Source of the DNA: Ampelomyces quisqualis
Lineage: Eukaryota; Ascomycota; Dothideomycetes; Pleosporales; Phaeosphaeriaceae
Direction: 5' to 3'
Assembly: GCA_018398575.1 (NCBI GenBank)
Contig: JAGTXZ010000024.1
Location: 248,001 to 312,000 of the forward strand
DNA: 64,000 bases
Part shown: one piece after another, positions 34,331 through 45,429 of the stretch
How positions within the stretch are numbered: the first letter of the stretch is position 1
Layout of the letters: every line of letters starts with the position of its first letter
Position numbers and translations under genes: made by a program
The notes under the pieces: model-generated
What the model saw: the letters and a program-made list of their open reading frames with translations, nothing else
Told to the model about the DNA's origin: nothing
Databases searched by the model: none

Positions 34331-34802
34331 GATCTCCAAGAAGGAAATTGGCCCTTCAGTCTGAACAGTATCATCTTTGACCGCGTTCTCCAAGCCTAGT
34401 TGTATCTTCTGCGCCACCACGCGTTACTACAACTTTCAACACCTGAACAGACCAGCTCGGACTAATCTCTTCGGCGACATCATTGCTCCGAATGGCGTTG
34501 CCAAGGTTCCGGACATCTTGTTCACGCTGGTGATTGGTGACACAGAAGTGGGCCCCCTGCTCCTTACCCCATGGGCAACGCCACCGACGCGGGGTGTTCA
34601 GATCCCTCGGGTTGTCTACACCGATACACGATCGAGAACGACATGCGGAGAGACGAGATTTTGTCGGTATGGAGATATTGGGTGGTTCGCATATTTAAGT
34701 GGTCAGAGAAGCCCACAATATTACCCCCCGCCTGTTCTACACTTCTCGACTAGGCTCGAAGACACTCAAATGAGGCACTGAAGACCTGCAATATCTTCTA
34801 AT
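34331..34802. promoter_or_regulatory. Bidirectional promoter GH88 / MFS transporter
   Basis: 472 bp between the starts of the two outward-facing cluster genes. It contains CGG-N13-CCG at 34472-34490, a spacing within the range of Zn2Cys6 dimer sites, and a TATTTAAG TATA-like box near 34692. Site function is inferred only. Confidence 0.45.
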
Positions 34803-36793
34803 ATGCCTAACAGGCAGGATGAGATTTGTGTCGCATCGACCGACAGCAACCAGAATCCTGTGGTTCTGGTTAACGGCAAAGAAGTCGTTGTGAGTTCTGC
34901 AACGAACAAACCCAAGCGCTCGTTGTGGATCGCTTGGCTATACATGTTTGATGTGAGTCAGTCTAACATAGAAGAAGTATCTCCTACTCATAGCTGAACA
35001 GTGGTATCCATCTCACTACTCGCCCGAGGAGAAGAAGCTCGTACGCAAGCTCGACTGCATCTTGCTCACGCTCTGCTGTTTATGTTTCTACATCAAATGG
35101 CTTGACCAGAATGCCCTAAATACGGCATATTGGTCTGGTATGCGCGAGGAGCTGAAAATCAAAGGCAATGAATATTCACTCTTTGGCACCTTCTACAATA
35201 TAGGTGAGTGCCGAGTGCACACGTCGAATTCTGTATCAAGTCATCCTTCGCTCACATTCAACGTAGGCTATATGATCTTCGAAATCCCGAGCATGATGAT
35301 AATTTCACGGCCCAAGCTTGCCCGATATTGTAAGTGCCCGGTCGCTGGGAACCCGAACGCAAGCGGCCACTGACTCTAAAGCAGATGTTCCAACGATGGA
35401 GGTCGCTTGGTCGATTCTAACCTTTTGCCAGTGCCGAATTAGCAGTGTGCCGCAAATATACGGCCTCCGTTTTCTTCTAGGATTTCTGGAGACTCCCGCC
35501 TCAACTGGATCCATTTACATCCTTACCTCTTGGTACCGCTCGGACGAAGTTTTCAAGCGAGCGGGTGTATGGTACGTGTCCAGCAACGCCGGTGCCATGT
35601 TTAGTGGCTATTTGCAAGCTGCGGCGCACAAGGGCTTAAATGGTGTTCATGGCATGTCTGGTTGGCGATGGCTCTTTGTAGGTTTGGGCACAGTCTGAGG
35701 AGATGGTCGTAGGGCTGACACATACAGATCATTGACGGCTCCATCAGCTTACCCATTGGTATCGCAGGCTTCTTCCTCTATCCTGGGCTTCCTACTAGTC
35801 CTAAAGTTTGGTGGCTTACCGAAGATGAGCGCAAACTCGCCATTGCGCGTATGCAGAGTCAAGGCACCAAGCAGAGTGGCAAAATTGGAAAGCGCATGCT
35901 TCAGCGCGTCTTCACGCACTGGCACTTTTATGTTGCAGGTCAGTCACATTTAGAAACATTGAAGCTTCACACCAATTTCTCATCTTCACATAGTCTTGAC
36001 TTATGTCTTCTTCCAATGCACTAGTTACGTTGGGGGTCAGATGCAAGCGTGGCTCAAGAAAGAAGCTGACTTGAACGGGACCTACTCTATCGAAGAGATC
36101 AACCTCATTCCCACCGGTGTACAGGGCTTGGCTATCGTTGCTGGCATCACGATCACAAGTCTCGTGATGATCTATCCAATGTGGATTGTGTTCTCCTGCG
36201 TCACAGCTGTGCTTCTCTTTGCCAATGTATGTTTGCGGGTCTGGTACATTCCGCTCAGTCTGCACTGTAAGTTTCAGCATCACCGGTCTGAGTGTGTCAA
36301 CGTAGACTGCCGACTATCCATGTTCCAAATCAGACGCTGATAAACATTTAGTTTTGTGCTACTACCTTCTCGGGTTGACATCTTGCGTCACGCCCATTCT
36401 CTTTCCTTGGGTGAATACAATCATGAAGGATGACAACGAAGCACGTAGTTTCACGACGGGCGCGATGATGACGATTGGATGTAAGTCCTGCATGTTATAT
36501 TCTCATCTGAGGTATACACTGACTTGTACGAAGGGGCTTTCTTCTCTTTCTATCCAATAACGGTTTTCCCAATTCTCGAGGCGCCACAGTGGACGAAAGG
36601 GTACACTGTCAATATTGTGTTCATATTATGCTATTGGTCGCTATTTCTATTGGGCCAGTATCTCTGGTGCCGCGATGAGCAAACAAAGAAATATGATATC
36701 AATGCGCACAGTACCGAGGATGAGCTTCAGAAGCCAGATGTGGTACGTGTAGAGGTACTGGATGAAAAGGAGACCAAAGAGTCAAAAGTATGA
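34803..36793 (+). CDS. MFS transporter, anion:cation symporter (ACS) family, Dal5/Tna1/Liz1-like
   Basis: Eight exons: 34803-34952, 35002-35203, 35267-35329, 35385-35677, 35728-35938, 35994-36266, 36352-36480 and 36534-36793. All seven introns are GT-AG and phase-consistent; total 526 aa. The N-terminal cytosolic part ends with WYPSHYSPEEKKLVRKLD, the usual ACS lead-in to TM1 (CILLTLCCLCFYIKWLDQNALNTAY). TM segments follow in the 12-helix MFS pattern, with GLRFLLGFLETPASTGSIYILTSWY (TM4-5) and GMSGWRWLFIIDG (TM6 start) typical of Dal5/Liz1/Seo1 carriers. ACS members carry organic anions such as nicotinate, allantoate, pantothenate or biotin precursors with protons across the plasma membrane. 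In this cluster the likely cargo is an anionic unsaturated uronyl oligosaccharide; this is inferred. Confidence 0.9.
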
Positions 36794-36998
36794 GTACAAA
36801 GATGTTTGTGAGATGGTATTGGATAGGATGGTTTGCGCGGTGTAGAGATTGCCCTAGCCGTCCAGCTCGGCGTAAATTCGCAAGCAGATGTTCCGAAGGT
36901 GCCGAAATATAAAATAATATAAAGTAACGTGAGCACTCTCTTCAACCGTTCCCCACTTTTGATCTTTCACTCGAAAGCGCCCCGTATGTTCAACGACC
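36794..36998 (+). promoter_or_regulatory. Promoter of the DUF2264 gene
   Basis: A 205-bp gap between same-strand cluster genes. AT-rich TATA-like sequence (ATATAAAATAATATAAAG) at about 36907-36924 lies ~80 bp before the ATG. Confidence 0.5.
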
Positions 36999-39128
36999 AT
37001 GATGCCAAGCTTACCTGACTTCTCCAATAATCCGTTCCGCACACGGTCCGATCTCATACGCGCAGCTCAGAGTCTCCTCCGACCTTTGAGCCAATACAAA
37101 TCGAGTGGGAACGCCCGTATTAAGATTGCCACAAGTACTGGCGCGGGTTTCAGTGAAAATGCTGCCCAGCTCGAAGGTTTCGCACGTCCTTTGTGGGTCG
37201 TTGCCGACCTTCTCCGGCTAGAAGAGCAAGATGCAGGCTCAAAACAACATTCGAAGGATGTGGGCCTCGAATCATGGATATCAGGACTCAAAGCTGGCAC
37301 CAACCCAAGATCCCTAGAGTACTGGGGTGCTGTAGTCAGCTTCGATCAAAGAATGGTCGAGATGGAATCGATTGCATACGCCTTGTTACTGCACCCCAAG
37401 AGCTTTGACTTTGCAAATGACGAGCATACGCGAAATAACCTCATTGCCTGGCTTCGACAAATCAATCAAAACGAAATGCCAAAGAGCAACTGGCTGTGGT
37501 TTCGCGTCCTAGTCAATCTCGCGCTAGTCAAGACACTGAATGTGCCACTTGTAGAAGTCAGGGCCTATATTGACGACTCTCTCACCTCTTTAGATACATT
37601 CTATATCTCGGATGGATGGAGTAGCGACGGCCTATGGTGTGATGAAAGGAAGCAGGCTGACTATTACTCTGGCAGTTTCGCCATACAATTTGCACAGCTG
37701 CTGTTCCTGCGCTTTGCGCCCGAATATGACATTGAACGCACGGAGAGGTACAAAGAGCAAGCCCAATGTTTTGGACAGAATTACTGGCGTTACTTCGCCC
37801 CAAGCGGCGCAGCTATACCCTTTGGTCGAAGCCTGACGTATCGCTTTGCCTTTGCTGCGTTCTGGGCAGCTGCCGCGGCTGCAAATGTCGCTCTTCCAGC
37901 CCCTGTCGATGAGATGGGAACAATTAAAGGCCTGTTGATGAGGCATCTGCGATGGTGGGCAGAAAAGCCGCACATTTTCAATGTGGACGGTACGCCAAAC
38001 ATTGGCTACACCTACTCGAACATGTATCTGGCAGAAGACTACAATTCACCGCAGTCGGTGTATTGGTGTCTCAAATCTTTCCTGGTGATTGGCTTGGAAG
38101 AATCACATCCCTTCTGGATGTGTCAAGAGCGGGATCATCCGCAGAAGATTGAAGGTGCTCGGCACAGAGAAGTCGAGATGGTATGGCCACCGCGACACAT
38201 CATGTGCAACACTTCAGAGCACAACTTCCTACTCTCATCGGGCCAGTCTACTACCAAACACTTCAAAGCTCGGGAAGCAAAGTATGGGAAACTCGCCTAC
38301 TCATCATGCTTCGGGTTCAGCGTACCATGCGGATCGTTTCTGGAGCAATTAGCCCCCGACTCAACGCTGGCAGTAAGCTTCGATGACGGGCAAGAAGATT
38401 GGAAAGTACGATGGGATCCGCACAGCGTGACTCGAGGAGAGCTCGCATTTGGAGAAGAGACGGTCGCGACACTGACAAGCAGCTGGAAGCCGCTGAAGAG
38501 ACAGGATGTGAATATAAAAACTACACTCATTCCGCCCGTCAAACTTTGGCCTAGTTGGCATTTGCGTGTTCATCGTATCGAGTGGCGCACCTCTCCAAGT
38601 TCACACGCAGCAATGAGCATAGTCGAAGGTGGCTTTGCAGCGTCGGCGCAATCGGAGCAGAACCAATCCTTATTCGAGCAGCAACGTGGCGACTTCCAGT
38701 CGACCGAATATGCCAAAGCCGAAATGGAGGGTTGGTGGAGTGATAACGAAAAGTCGCTGGTCATTTCCGAGTCTGGCGCAAGCGGTGTTATCGACCTGAC
38801 TAGTCAATACTGCGAAGACTCATTGTACCATCATCGAGTGAAGAGTACAAGTCGTGTGTTGCGCGCCGATCCCAACACGTAAGTTGAAACTGCAAGCTCC
38901 CTTGTAATCACGAGCACTTACAACCATTGCAGCAACATCATCTACCCACGAAGTCTTATCCCGATCGTTGAGCACAATATACAGTCACAAGGGCACAACA
39001 ACGTCTCTGTCGCGATAGTTACAGGAATCTTTGCAGTCGACAGAAATTCGGGTCGAAGTATAGCTGAAATGCAAGAACTGTGGAGAATTAAGCCGCGTGG
39101 AGAGTTCCTCAGTAGCACGTATACATAG
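36999..39128 (+). CDS. DUF2264 protein, putative cytosolic glycan-acting enzyme
   Basis: Exons 36999-38878 and 38933-39128 give 691 aa. The frame starts at ATGATG (36999 or 37002). The N-terminal half is an alpha-toroid-like domain of the DUF2264 family: NPFRTRSDLIRAAQSLLRPL, GFARPLWVVADLL, YWGAVVSFDQRMVEMESIA, NWLWFRVLVNLALVK, DGWSSDGLWCDERKQADYYSG and FGRSLTYRFAFAAFWAAAA. The C-terminal ~290 residues form a beta-rich domain (HNFLLSSGQST). No signal peptide or membrane segments. DUF2264 proteins occur in bacterial polysaccharide-utilisation loci and in fungi; the biochemical role is not known to me. I recall a possible link to a beta-glucuronidase CAZy family, which needs checking. The cluster suggests action on rhamnogalacturonan-derived oligosaccharides after GH88. 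Confidence 0.85.
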
Positions 39129-40331
39129 GTTTATGTACTACTACAACACACAGAAATTTTTCGTGGAACAGAGGCTTTCTCTTGTATTGTGTTGAATTTT
39201 ATTCAAATTGTATTCTATCTACAAAGAGGTATAAATAGACAACCTTACTAGAAAAGCTCTATAGCTATAATCTGTATCTTACTTATTATATACCTCTTTC
39301 TTAACTACTGTCAGGCTCTGGTCCTCGACGACCTGCAAGTACGTTGGGGAGGCCCTGACTGGCCCGGGAATGCTCAGCCCAGGGCGAAGTAGCGCCCCCT
39401 AAGGAATGGAATGCTAGTAAGGCGCATTCCAGGCCACAACGGGCCACTTGAGGACAGAACGCTCTCTAGAATAGCCTTAGTATATATAGCAGGAGGAAAC
39501 ACTGCAAAGAAGGCAGTGATTCGTCTAAGTACTAATCTATTGACTACTCCGCACCTATATCCACTCTTGACCTGCTATCTCCCTCTGTTGACCACGAACT
39601 CTTACAACTACAAGTCTATTTCTATTCTAAAAAACTCTAGGTATTATTCTCTTTAGTAGTAGTATACTTACTGTAATTTAAAAGAAGCTATCGCAGTAAA
39701 AAGATTCTATACTACTTATACCTAATAGGTATTTACTTTAAAACGCTTTTTAGTTTATTAAGAGAATTCTAAAGATTCTAGAGATATTATCTATATTCAT
39801 ATCTCTTTTTACTTCTTGTTTAAGTTACCTACTCTAGATAGGTTAACTAGAGATCTAATTCTTAGGTAGAAATAGTAAATGCTAAACTCCTTTGGCGCGA
39901 TAGGTTTTTCTAGGAACAAAATTAAAATAGAAGTTATACTTCTTTACTATACTATTCTAGTTACTTTGTTGGTGATACCTATTAGTATACAAAGGTTGAT
40001 GCCAAGGCTAGTTACGTAATCAGCTAATTTGTGCGAAACTATCTTAACTCCTTTCCGACTAAAAACTGTAGATAGAACATAAATCAATTAAATACCCTTT
40101 CACCCCCCTCTTGTACGATCGTATAAGAACTTAGCTACCTATTGTATTGCACTATAGATAGTCTATTCAAAACGCTTAGTATATATTTACATATATTAGT
40201 AATAGTTCAAGGTCTAGAGATTCAAAAACAAGTATTACCGCAAGAAGTCTAGTTTGCATAGCGTGTGTTGTACAGTTGTCAATAAGAGTGTCTTACAGAA
40301 ACTCAATTCCTACATTACTAGAAAAATCGTT
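39129..40331. mobile_element. AT-rich repeat remnant with LTR-like piece
   Basis: Composition drops sharply after the DUF2264 stop; many TAG/CTA strings resemble the RIP-mutated tail of the window. From 39309 (TGTCAGGCTCTGG) to about 39640 lies a less mutated segment that begins with the TGTCAGG start common in fungal LTRs and has a TATATATAGCAGG box near 39480-39493, so it may be a solo LTR. No coding remnant is recognised. It marks the right border of the carbohydrate cluster. Confidence 0.45.
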
Positions 40332-42468
40332 TCAGGTTGAAGCGGTGCCACTCATAGAACATGGAAGAAGGTTTGGGGCGAGCGCGATTTTGTACTTGGG
40401 GACGCGGTGTGGACTACATGTGTGTGGAGTCTTGATCGTCTTCGCAGATGTGTTGTTTTTGGGTGTTTCAGCAGAGATGTGCGTCTTTCTGGTCGGCGTA
40501 GCCTCCTTGCTTGCAGATTGTTGTCCTGGTTTATCCTGTTGATGTGATCCACCCGTGGGTGTAGGAGAGCTTGCATCTACTGACGCATCATCAACGTGAT
40601 GATGTAGTTCCGTCTTGCTCTGTTGTGGCGTCGGCGTGTCTGGTGTTGGAGGCGGACTTTCTCCCGATGCAGCTGATGGGGTGCTCATTTTACCGTTCGT
40701 CCACGGATCATCATGCACCCTTGACTCTGGGCTACCGGTACTGGAGGCGGCTGCAACGAGTTCGTCCGACGATCGCTTTGTCTGGGCAAAGGAAGGTGAC
40801 ATGAAATGGGTGCCCATTAATCCCAGGCGGTCAGAATGTGCAACCGCAGCGTCGCGCTGTCGGTCGGCGTTGTCTGGCTCAGTAGCTGTTGTCGAAGGAA
40901 TGCTGGAATCATGCGCTGCGCAGCTTGTCTGCTCGTAAATACCATTGATGGCGGGCCCGGAGCTCCTTGAGATTGCCGGCTCTGGCCATTCAGGATGCGG
41001 GATTCGTCCGATAATGTTCAACCTGCCAGTGCCGACTCTGGCCCACTCCCAGATACCTTGCCGCGACGGATTCTGCTGTAGCGCATCGCTCGCTGGATCT
41101 TGTTCGCACTCTCCATTCTCTATTGCGTCCTTGTCACCCTGAATGGATGGGCGATAAGTGTCTTCTGAGCTTGGGAGGGGCTCTCCTTGGGCTGGGTGTG
41201 ACTGCGTCGTCGTATCCCCCAGCGTTTGAGTTTGCTCTGGCGACGGCTTCTTTCTCTCCGGTGGCGTCACCTTCTTCGGCTTCTCGCGGTCTTCCGCGGC
41301 GTCCAGACTCGGTGGCAGACTTGCTATCGCCGTCTCCGGTAACGTACGAACTATCGACATGGCTGGACTTGTCAGACGACGGCGAAGAGGACCGACGCTT
41401 GTCCCGCCTTGAGGGCGAGCTTGGCGCGGAAGAGGCTGGCGAGGGGTCTGTGGAGGAAGCGGGTGGGGAGGGTGGCTCGGCTGGTCGGAGTTTGTGAAGC
41501 GGGTTGATTTGGTGGATGGTGGGTCGGGGCGCGCTGCTGGAGTCTTGCGAGCTGGTTAATGCGTGTTATTAGGCGTCTGCATGGACGACAGGGAGAGCCG
41601 CACAGCGTGGTTGCCGCTGATACTTACCATGCTTGGCCCTGCCTTTGCCCTTGATGTGGCAGTTTGGCCCGTCTTGGTGGTCGTGGTATTCGCACGGGTC
41701 CCCAAGTTCGGTAGGGTCGTCGAAAAGCATGCCGCCAGTGCCACGCCTGATTGCCTTGACGAGGTCAACGGCAAAGTCTGGGTTCTGATCGAAGCACTGG
41801 CGATACGTGTCGACAGGGCGCTCGCTCGCAGGATCCATGATTTGCCGCGCGGCGACTCTGGCCATGAGCGTGCGGAAGGGCGACCCGGCGGGGCTCTTGC
41901 GGTAGATGTCGTCAATCTCGTCGGCATCGGGCACGAGCTCGGCTTCGTTGAGCGCCTGGCGATACTGGTCCATGGCGACGTTCCTCAGCTGCGGCAGGTC
42001 CAGGCGGCCGCATAGCAGATGCAGCTTGTGACAGCTCACGGCATGCTGGTACTTGTGGTGGGCGTCTGCCATGTCCGACACGTGGTCAAGCTTGCCCTGG
42101 TAGAGCCATTTGACCAGCAGTTCGAAGCCCGCGGGGTCGTGTTCGGGGAGCTCGAGGCTGTCCTTGCGCGTGCTGGGGCGCCCGTCGCCTTCGAGCTCGC
42201 TCTCGAGCAACTCGGAGTGATGGCACAGCAGGTTGCGGTGGATGGACCAGTGGCGCCTGGCCTCGCCGACGAAGACGTCAATCATGGGGCCGGATAGCAG
42301 CCTGTCGCGTTGCAGCTTAGCTTTTGCGCGCACGTGCAGACGGTGGGAGTAGAGACGATGCGCCAGCCCCGGCCGCCGCGCGAGGCATCGTGGAGACTCT
42401 AGGAAAGGCCCGTCTACATACTCGGCCAGTGTCGCGGCGGGTACGTCGCCGATGCTGCCGTTCGCCAT
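40332..42468 (-). CDS. BTB/POZ-domain protein with long disordered C-terminus
   Basis: Exons in transcript order are 42468-41628 and 41551-40332 (intron 41552-41627, gtaagt to accag), 686 aa; an upstream in-frame ATG at 42528 would add 20 residues. Taking this junction in phase carries the frame from AKHG straight into the long open frame that otherwise appears as a separate 342-aa ORF. The BTB fold starts at about residue 55: SGPMIDVFVGEARRHWSIH, LLCHHSELLESEL, DPAGFELLVKWLYQGKLD, then helices around HKLHLLCGRLDLPQLRNVAM. BTB domains mediate dimerisation and often recruit cullin-3. The C-terminal ~410 residues are Pro/Ser/Thr-rich and disordered. It is a common Dothideomycete type without assigned function. 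The promoter (42529-43160) carries a perfect CRE and tandem repeats. Confidence 0.75.
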
Positions 42469-42641
42469 GCGCGCTCGTCGCCTCTGGTAGGCAAAGTCAC
42501 GATAGTAGACGATGCGATGGTGCCACATGTGGCGCGGTGATGGCCGTCATAGGTGCCAGCTGGGCAGCGGTGAATGATGTTCACTAGGAACGCAGCCATG
42601 GGTGTGCAGTGGCAGAGGCGCATGAGCGGGGGCTGGGGAAT

Positions 42642-42669
42642 GTGGCTGAAGTGGCTGAAGTGGCTGAAG
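42642..42669 (+). repeat. 9-bp tandem repeat, three copies of GTGGCTGAA
   Basis: Three perfect copies with a partial fourth, directly abutting the CRE palindrome at 42670-42677, in the BTB gene promoter. Confidence 0.8.
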
Positions 42670-42677
42670 TGACGTCA
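42670..42677. promoter_or_regulatory. Perfect CRE/ATF site TGACGTCA
   Basis: An 8-bp palindrome recognised by bZIP ATF/CREB-type factors; ~140-200 bp upstream of the BTB gene start on the minus strand. Binding is inferred from consensus. Confidence 0.5.
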
Positions 42678-42830
42678 GGCGGACTGGGCTTCCCTGTGCG
42701 GCAACCCGTCCCGTCTTCCGCCTCCCGTCTTCTACACAAGCGAATAACGTATACTCCGTAGATCCCTTCGAGCTTCTTGTGTTGGTATCTTGGCACTTAT
42801 CCCACCCCGTCATCATTCCCTTTTCCCTGG

Positions 42831-42916
42831 CATGATCAAGAGGCTTGATTCGAGATCCGATATCGATGGCGAGCATGATCAAGGGGGTTGATTAGAGATC
42901 CGATATCGATGGCGAA
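42831..42916. repeat. 43-bp tandem duplication
   Basis: Two adjacent copies (42831-42873, 42874-42916) sharing CATGATCAAG and GAGATCCGATATCGATGGCG with a few substitutions, midway between the divergent BTB gene and the gene at 43161. TACTCCGTA lies nearby at 42752-42760. Confidence 0.85.
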
Positions 42917-43160
42917 AGCATTCCAGGTCCATACCCTCATGGAGTACTCATGCTGTTGAGTTCAGGCGATGATGTTAACGCCTGGAGATCATGTTGCCCC
43001 ATAGGCGAACGCATCTTCCTCAAAAGATGCTGCCTGACAAGTCTTCCTTCATTCGCTTCCCGCGCGGCCCGTCAGTTTCTCCGACGCCTGCATTTGGTGC
43101 AGCCTTCACTTTCGGGGTACCCCACTTGCTTTCTCTAGCGCGCCTCTCACCTTGTATACC

Positions 43161-44828
43161 ATGGCCAGCGAGGATGTAGTACCACTTCCGTATGGATTGA
43201 GCGAGTCGCATCGCCAAAATCGCACAATGGGTAAGGTAACTGTCTTGCCAGTACAGGCATGTTCGCGACGGAGGGCCCCGTCACTACAGCAACTGGTCAC
43301 CACCCCGATAATCCTACCTATCATCGATATCCGCCACGACGCTGACTCTCGACACCCACACCGCCACAGGCACTCCAGGTTGTTCGTGAAACCGCAATTC
43401 AGGCAGCATCATACAGCGAACATGACGGTTGCGACTCTCCAATCTCACCGGAAGAAAAGAGCAACGGCAGCCGAACAGCGTGGTGATCGCTCGGCAAAGC
43501 TGAGTCCTCAAGCGCAGTCACGCCCCGCCAGGAGACTTGGTCGAAAGGACCGATGCAGGTTCAGATCGCGGATTGGCGCGTCAAAAGATTTACCCATAGC
43601 CATTGAGAACGAGTCAAGCGAAGGCGAAATTGAGGAGGGAATGCCAAAACGATCAATACCTTCCCGAAACAGCACGACTGCTTCTCTGCCAACGCCATCC
43701 CCCCAAGGCATATACTCCTGCCTTCTCAACGACCTCACCTCTATACCAGCACACGGGCGACGCGACAGCATTTTCGCATCCTCTCGGGGCACTGTACCCA
43801 CATCATCACCCACAGCCGAAGGCACCACGAGGTTGAGGGAGCCAAGCATCTACGTTGAGTAAGTGAAATGTTTTCTGTCCCAGTACTCCGTACGGAACTC
43901 TGACATCACCACAGTCCCCCAAAACACGCGCGAAACGGTACTGACATTCCACCTCGGGGCCGGAGGACTGCGCCAGGAGGATTCGAGTACCGTTCGCTTT
44001 TGCGAGGAACCAATTTCGACCATGCATCTCCACAAAAAACAGAGCAAAAAGAGCAGGCGAAGGCGCAAAGCCAGCCTAGTTGTGATGCTGCACATGAAAT
44101 GACCTTGAGCGACATACCGGAATTCAGCACTAGAAAGAAAGTAGCCGACCTGATGGCCGTGGCACCCGCCCTGCCGGTACGAGATTTGTACAATTTCCTT
44201 GTCGATGTCGACGGTAATCCCATGGCCGCTCGTAGACGTGCCATCAGAGCCAGTAGAGCGCCGTCTGCACGGCCTACAGTCAAGCGAGAGGTAAATACAG
44301 CAATGACTGCGCCACGTGAAGCTATTGAGCTGCAGCATGGAGAGGATGACGATGAGGTCATGGTGAAGATTGACCCCGACGATCCCTTTCTTGAGTGGGT
44401 AAGTGCTAACCTTGCCATCATAATCAAACCCTTATTAACCTTACGTGCCAATAAAGGACTCGGATACACCACCACCAGACATGATCCTGCGGAGAAACCT
44501 CGCTGCTACGGCAAGCTCGAAAGCTCGCACATTGAAGACAAGAAATCGCCCAAACATTGGCGCGAAAAGGACTGGCCCGCCACAGGCAAGGAGCCGACGA
44601 GCTAGAGGCAACTCGATCGATGGGACGTTCGTTGTCCCCGATCACATTGTATATCTCGATACTGATACTTCACGTTCAGACACCGAGACTTCAGACAGTA
44701 CGCTTCAGGGCAGCGATAGTGACGTAGAAATGGCGAATACCGTGCCCGAGAATGTCGAGGATTTGAGGATCGACATGCGATCAAAGTATGCCTACAATTC
44801 TAGGATACTGGGAAAGAGGAAAAATTGA
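43161..44828 (+). CDS. Unidentified basic/acidic disordered protein, possibly nuclear
   Basis: Exons 43161-43858, 43915-44398 and 44457-44828 give 517 aa, all phase-consistent; the start is the first ATG (ACCATGG context). Not a family I recognise. Arg/Lys-rich stretches (SHRKKRATAAEQRGDR, RRLGRKDRCRFRSRIG) look like nuclear-localisation signals. Residues about 300-395 may fold (VADLMAVAPALPVRDLYNFL, FLEWDSDTPPPD). The C-terminus has HIVYLDTDTSRSDTETSDS, an aliphatic core followed by acid/serine residues, which looks like a SUMO-interacting motif, and the tail is KRKN. The next gene (45430) has a similar IVYL-plus-acidic motif. Intron 1 contains TACTCCGTACGGA. Confidence 0.6.
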
Positions 44829-45429
44829 TAGAAGTGCTCAGCGAAACGAGGCTATTTTGTTTTATTTGACCATGTGGCGCACAGCTATGTTCCGCTTTCT
44901 ACTACAGATCCAGTCGCGATACTCTATACAATAGTGAAAGGAAACACACGTATGGTCTTGAGCTCCTGCAGGGTTTGACCGCCGTGATTCCGGGCCTGCT
45001 GAAATACCATACTACCAAATGCGCGTACAAAATAGTGGTGTACCTTTGCTCTCTTTCCAATCAGTCCAACCTCATTGAATGCCAGAAAGGTCACAATTTT
45101 AGGCCAAAGGCTTTACATGTCCATAGATGACGTTGCCAGTCCTCTACGTTTGGACGACCATGTTAACCTGGATTTGACACATTCAAACTCGGCTTCGCCC
45201 GTGCTATCTCTAGACAGCATCGAATTAATGTAGTGATCGTACCTTTACCTGAGGCAACTCGTGCCTTTACCTCAGGTCCGTAGGTCGACAGGTGAGAGAG
45301 GTCTAGCTTTGGCAGACCTCGTGCTGTATATAAATCATATCCCAGCCTTTACTGCTCACTAAACTACTTGCTCTTCTCAATCCAACTTCGAGCACACGAC
45401 ATCACGACCTCAACAAGGGTACCCTCAGT
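44829..45429 (+). promoter_or_regulatory. Promoter region of gene 45430
   Basis: No gene. An inverted repeat ACCTGAGG (45247-45254) / CCTCAGGT (45270-45277) and a TATA box TATATAAA (45327-45334), ~100 bp upstream of the ATG, suggest a regulated promoter. Confidence 0.5.

Noticed and set aside
33762..34364. 200-codon plus-strand frame
   Set aside because: Shadow of the GH88 N-terminal extension; no domain.
40332..41360. Separate 342-aa single-exon gene
   Set aside because: Removing the 41552-41627 intron joins this frame in phase to the BTB exon, so it is the C-terminal part of that protein.
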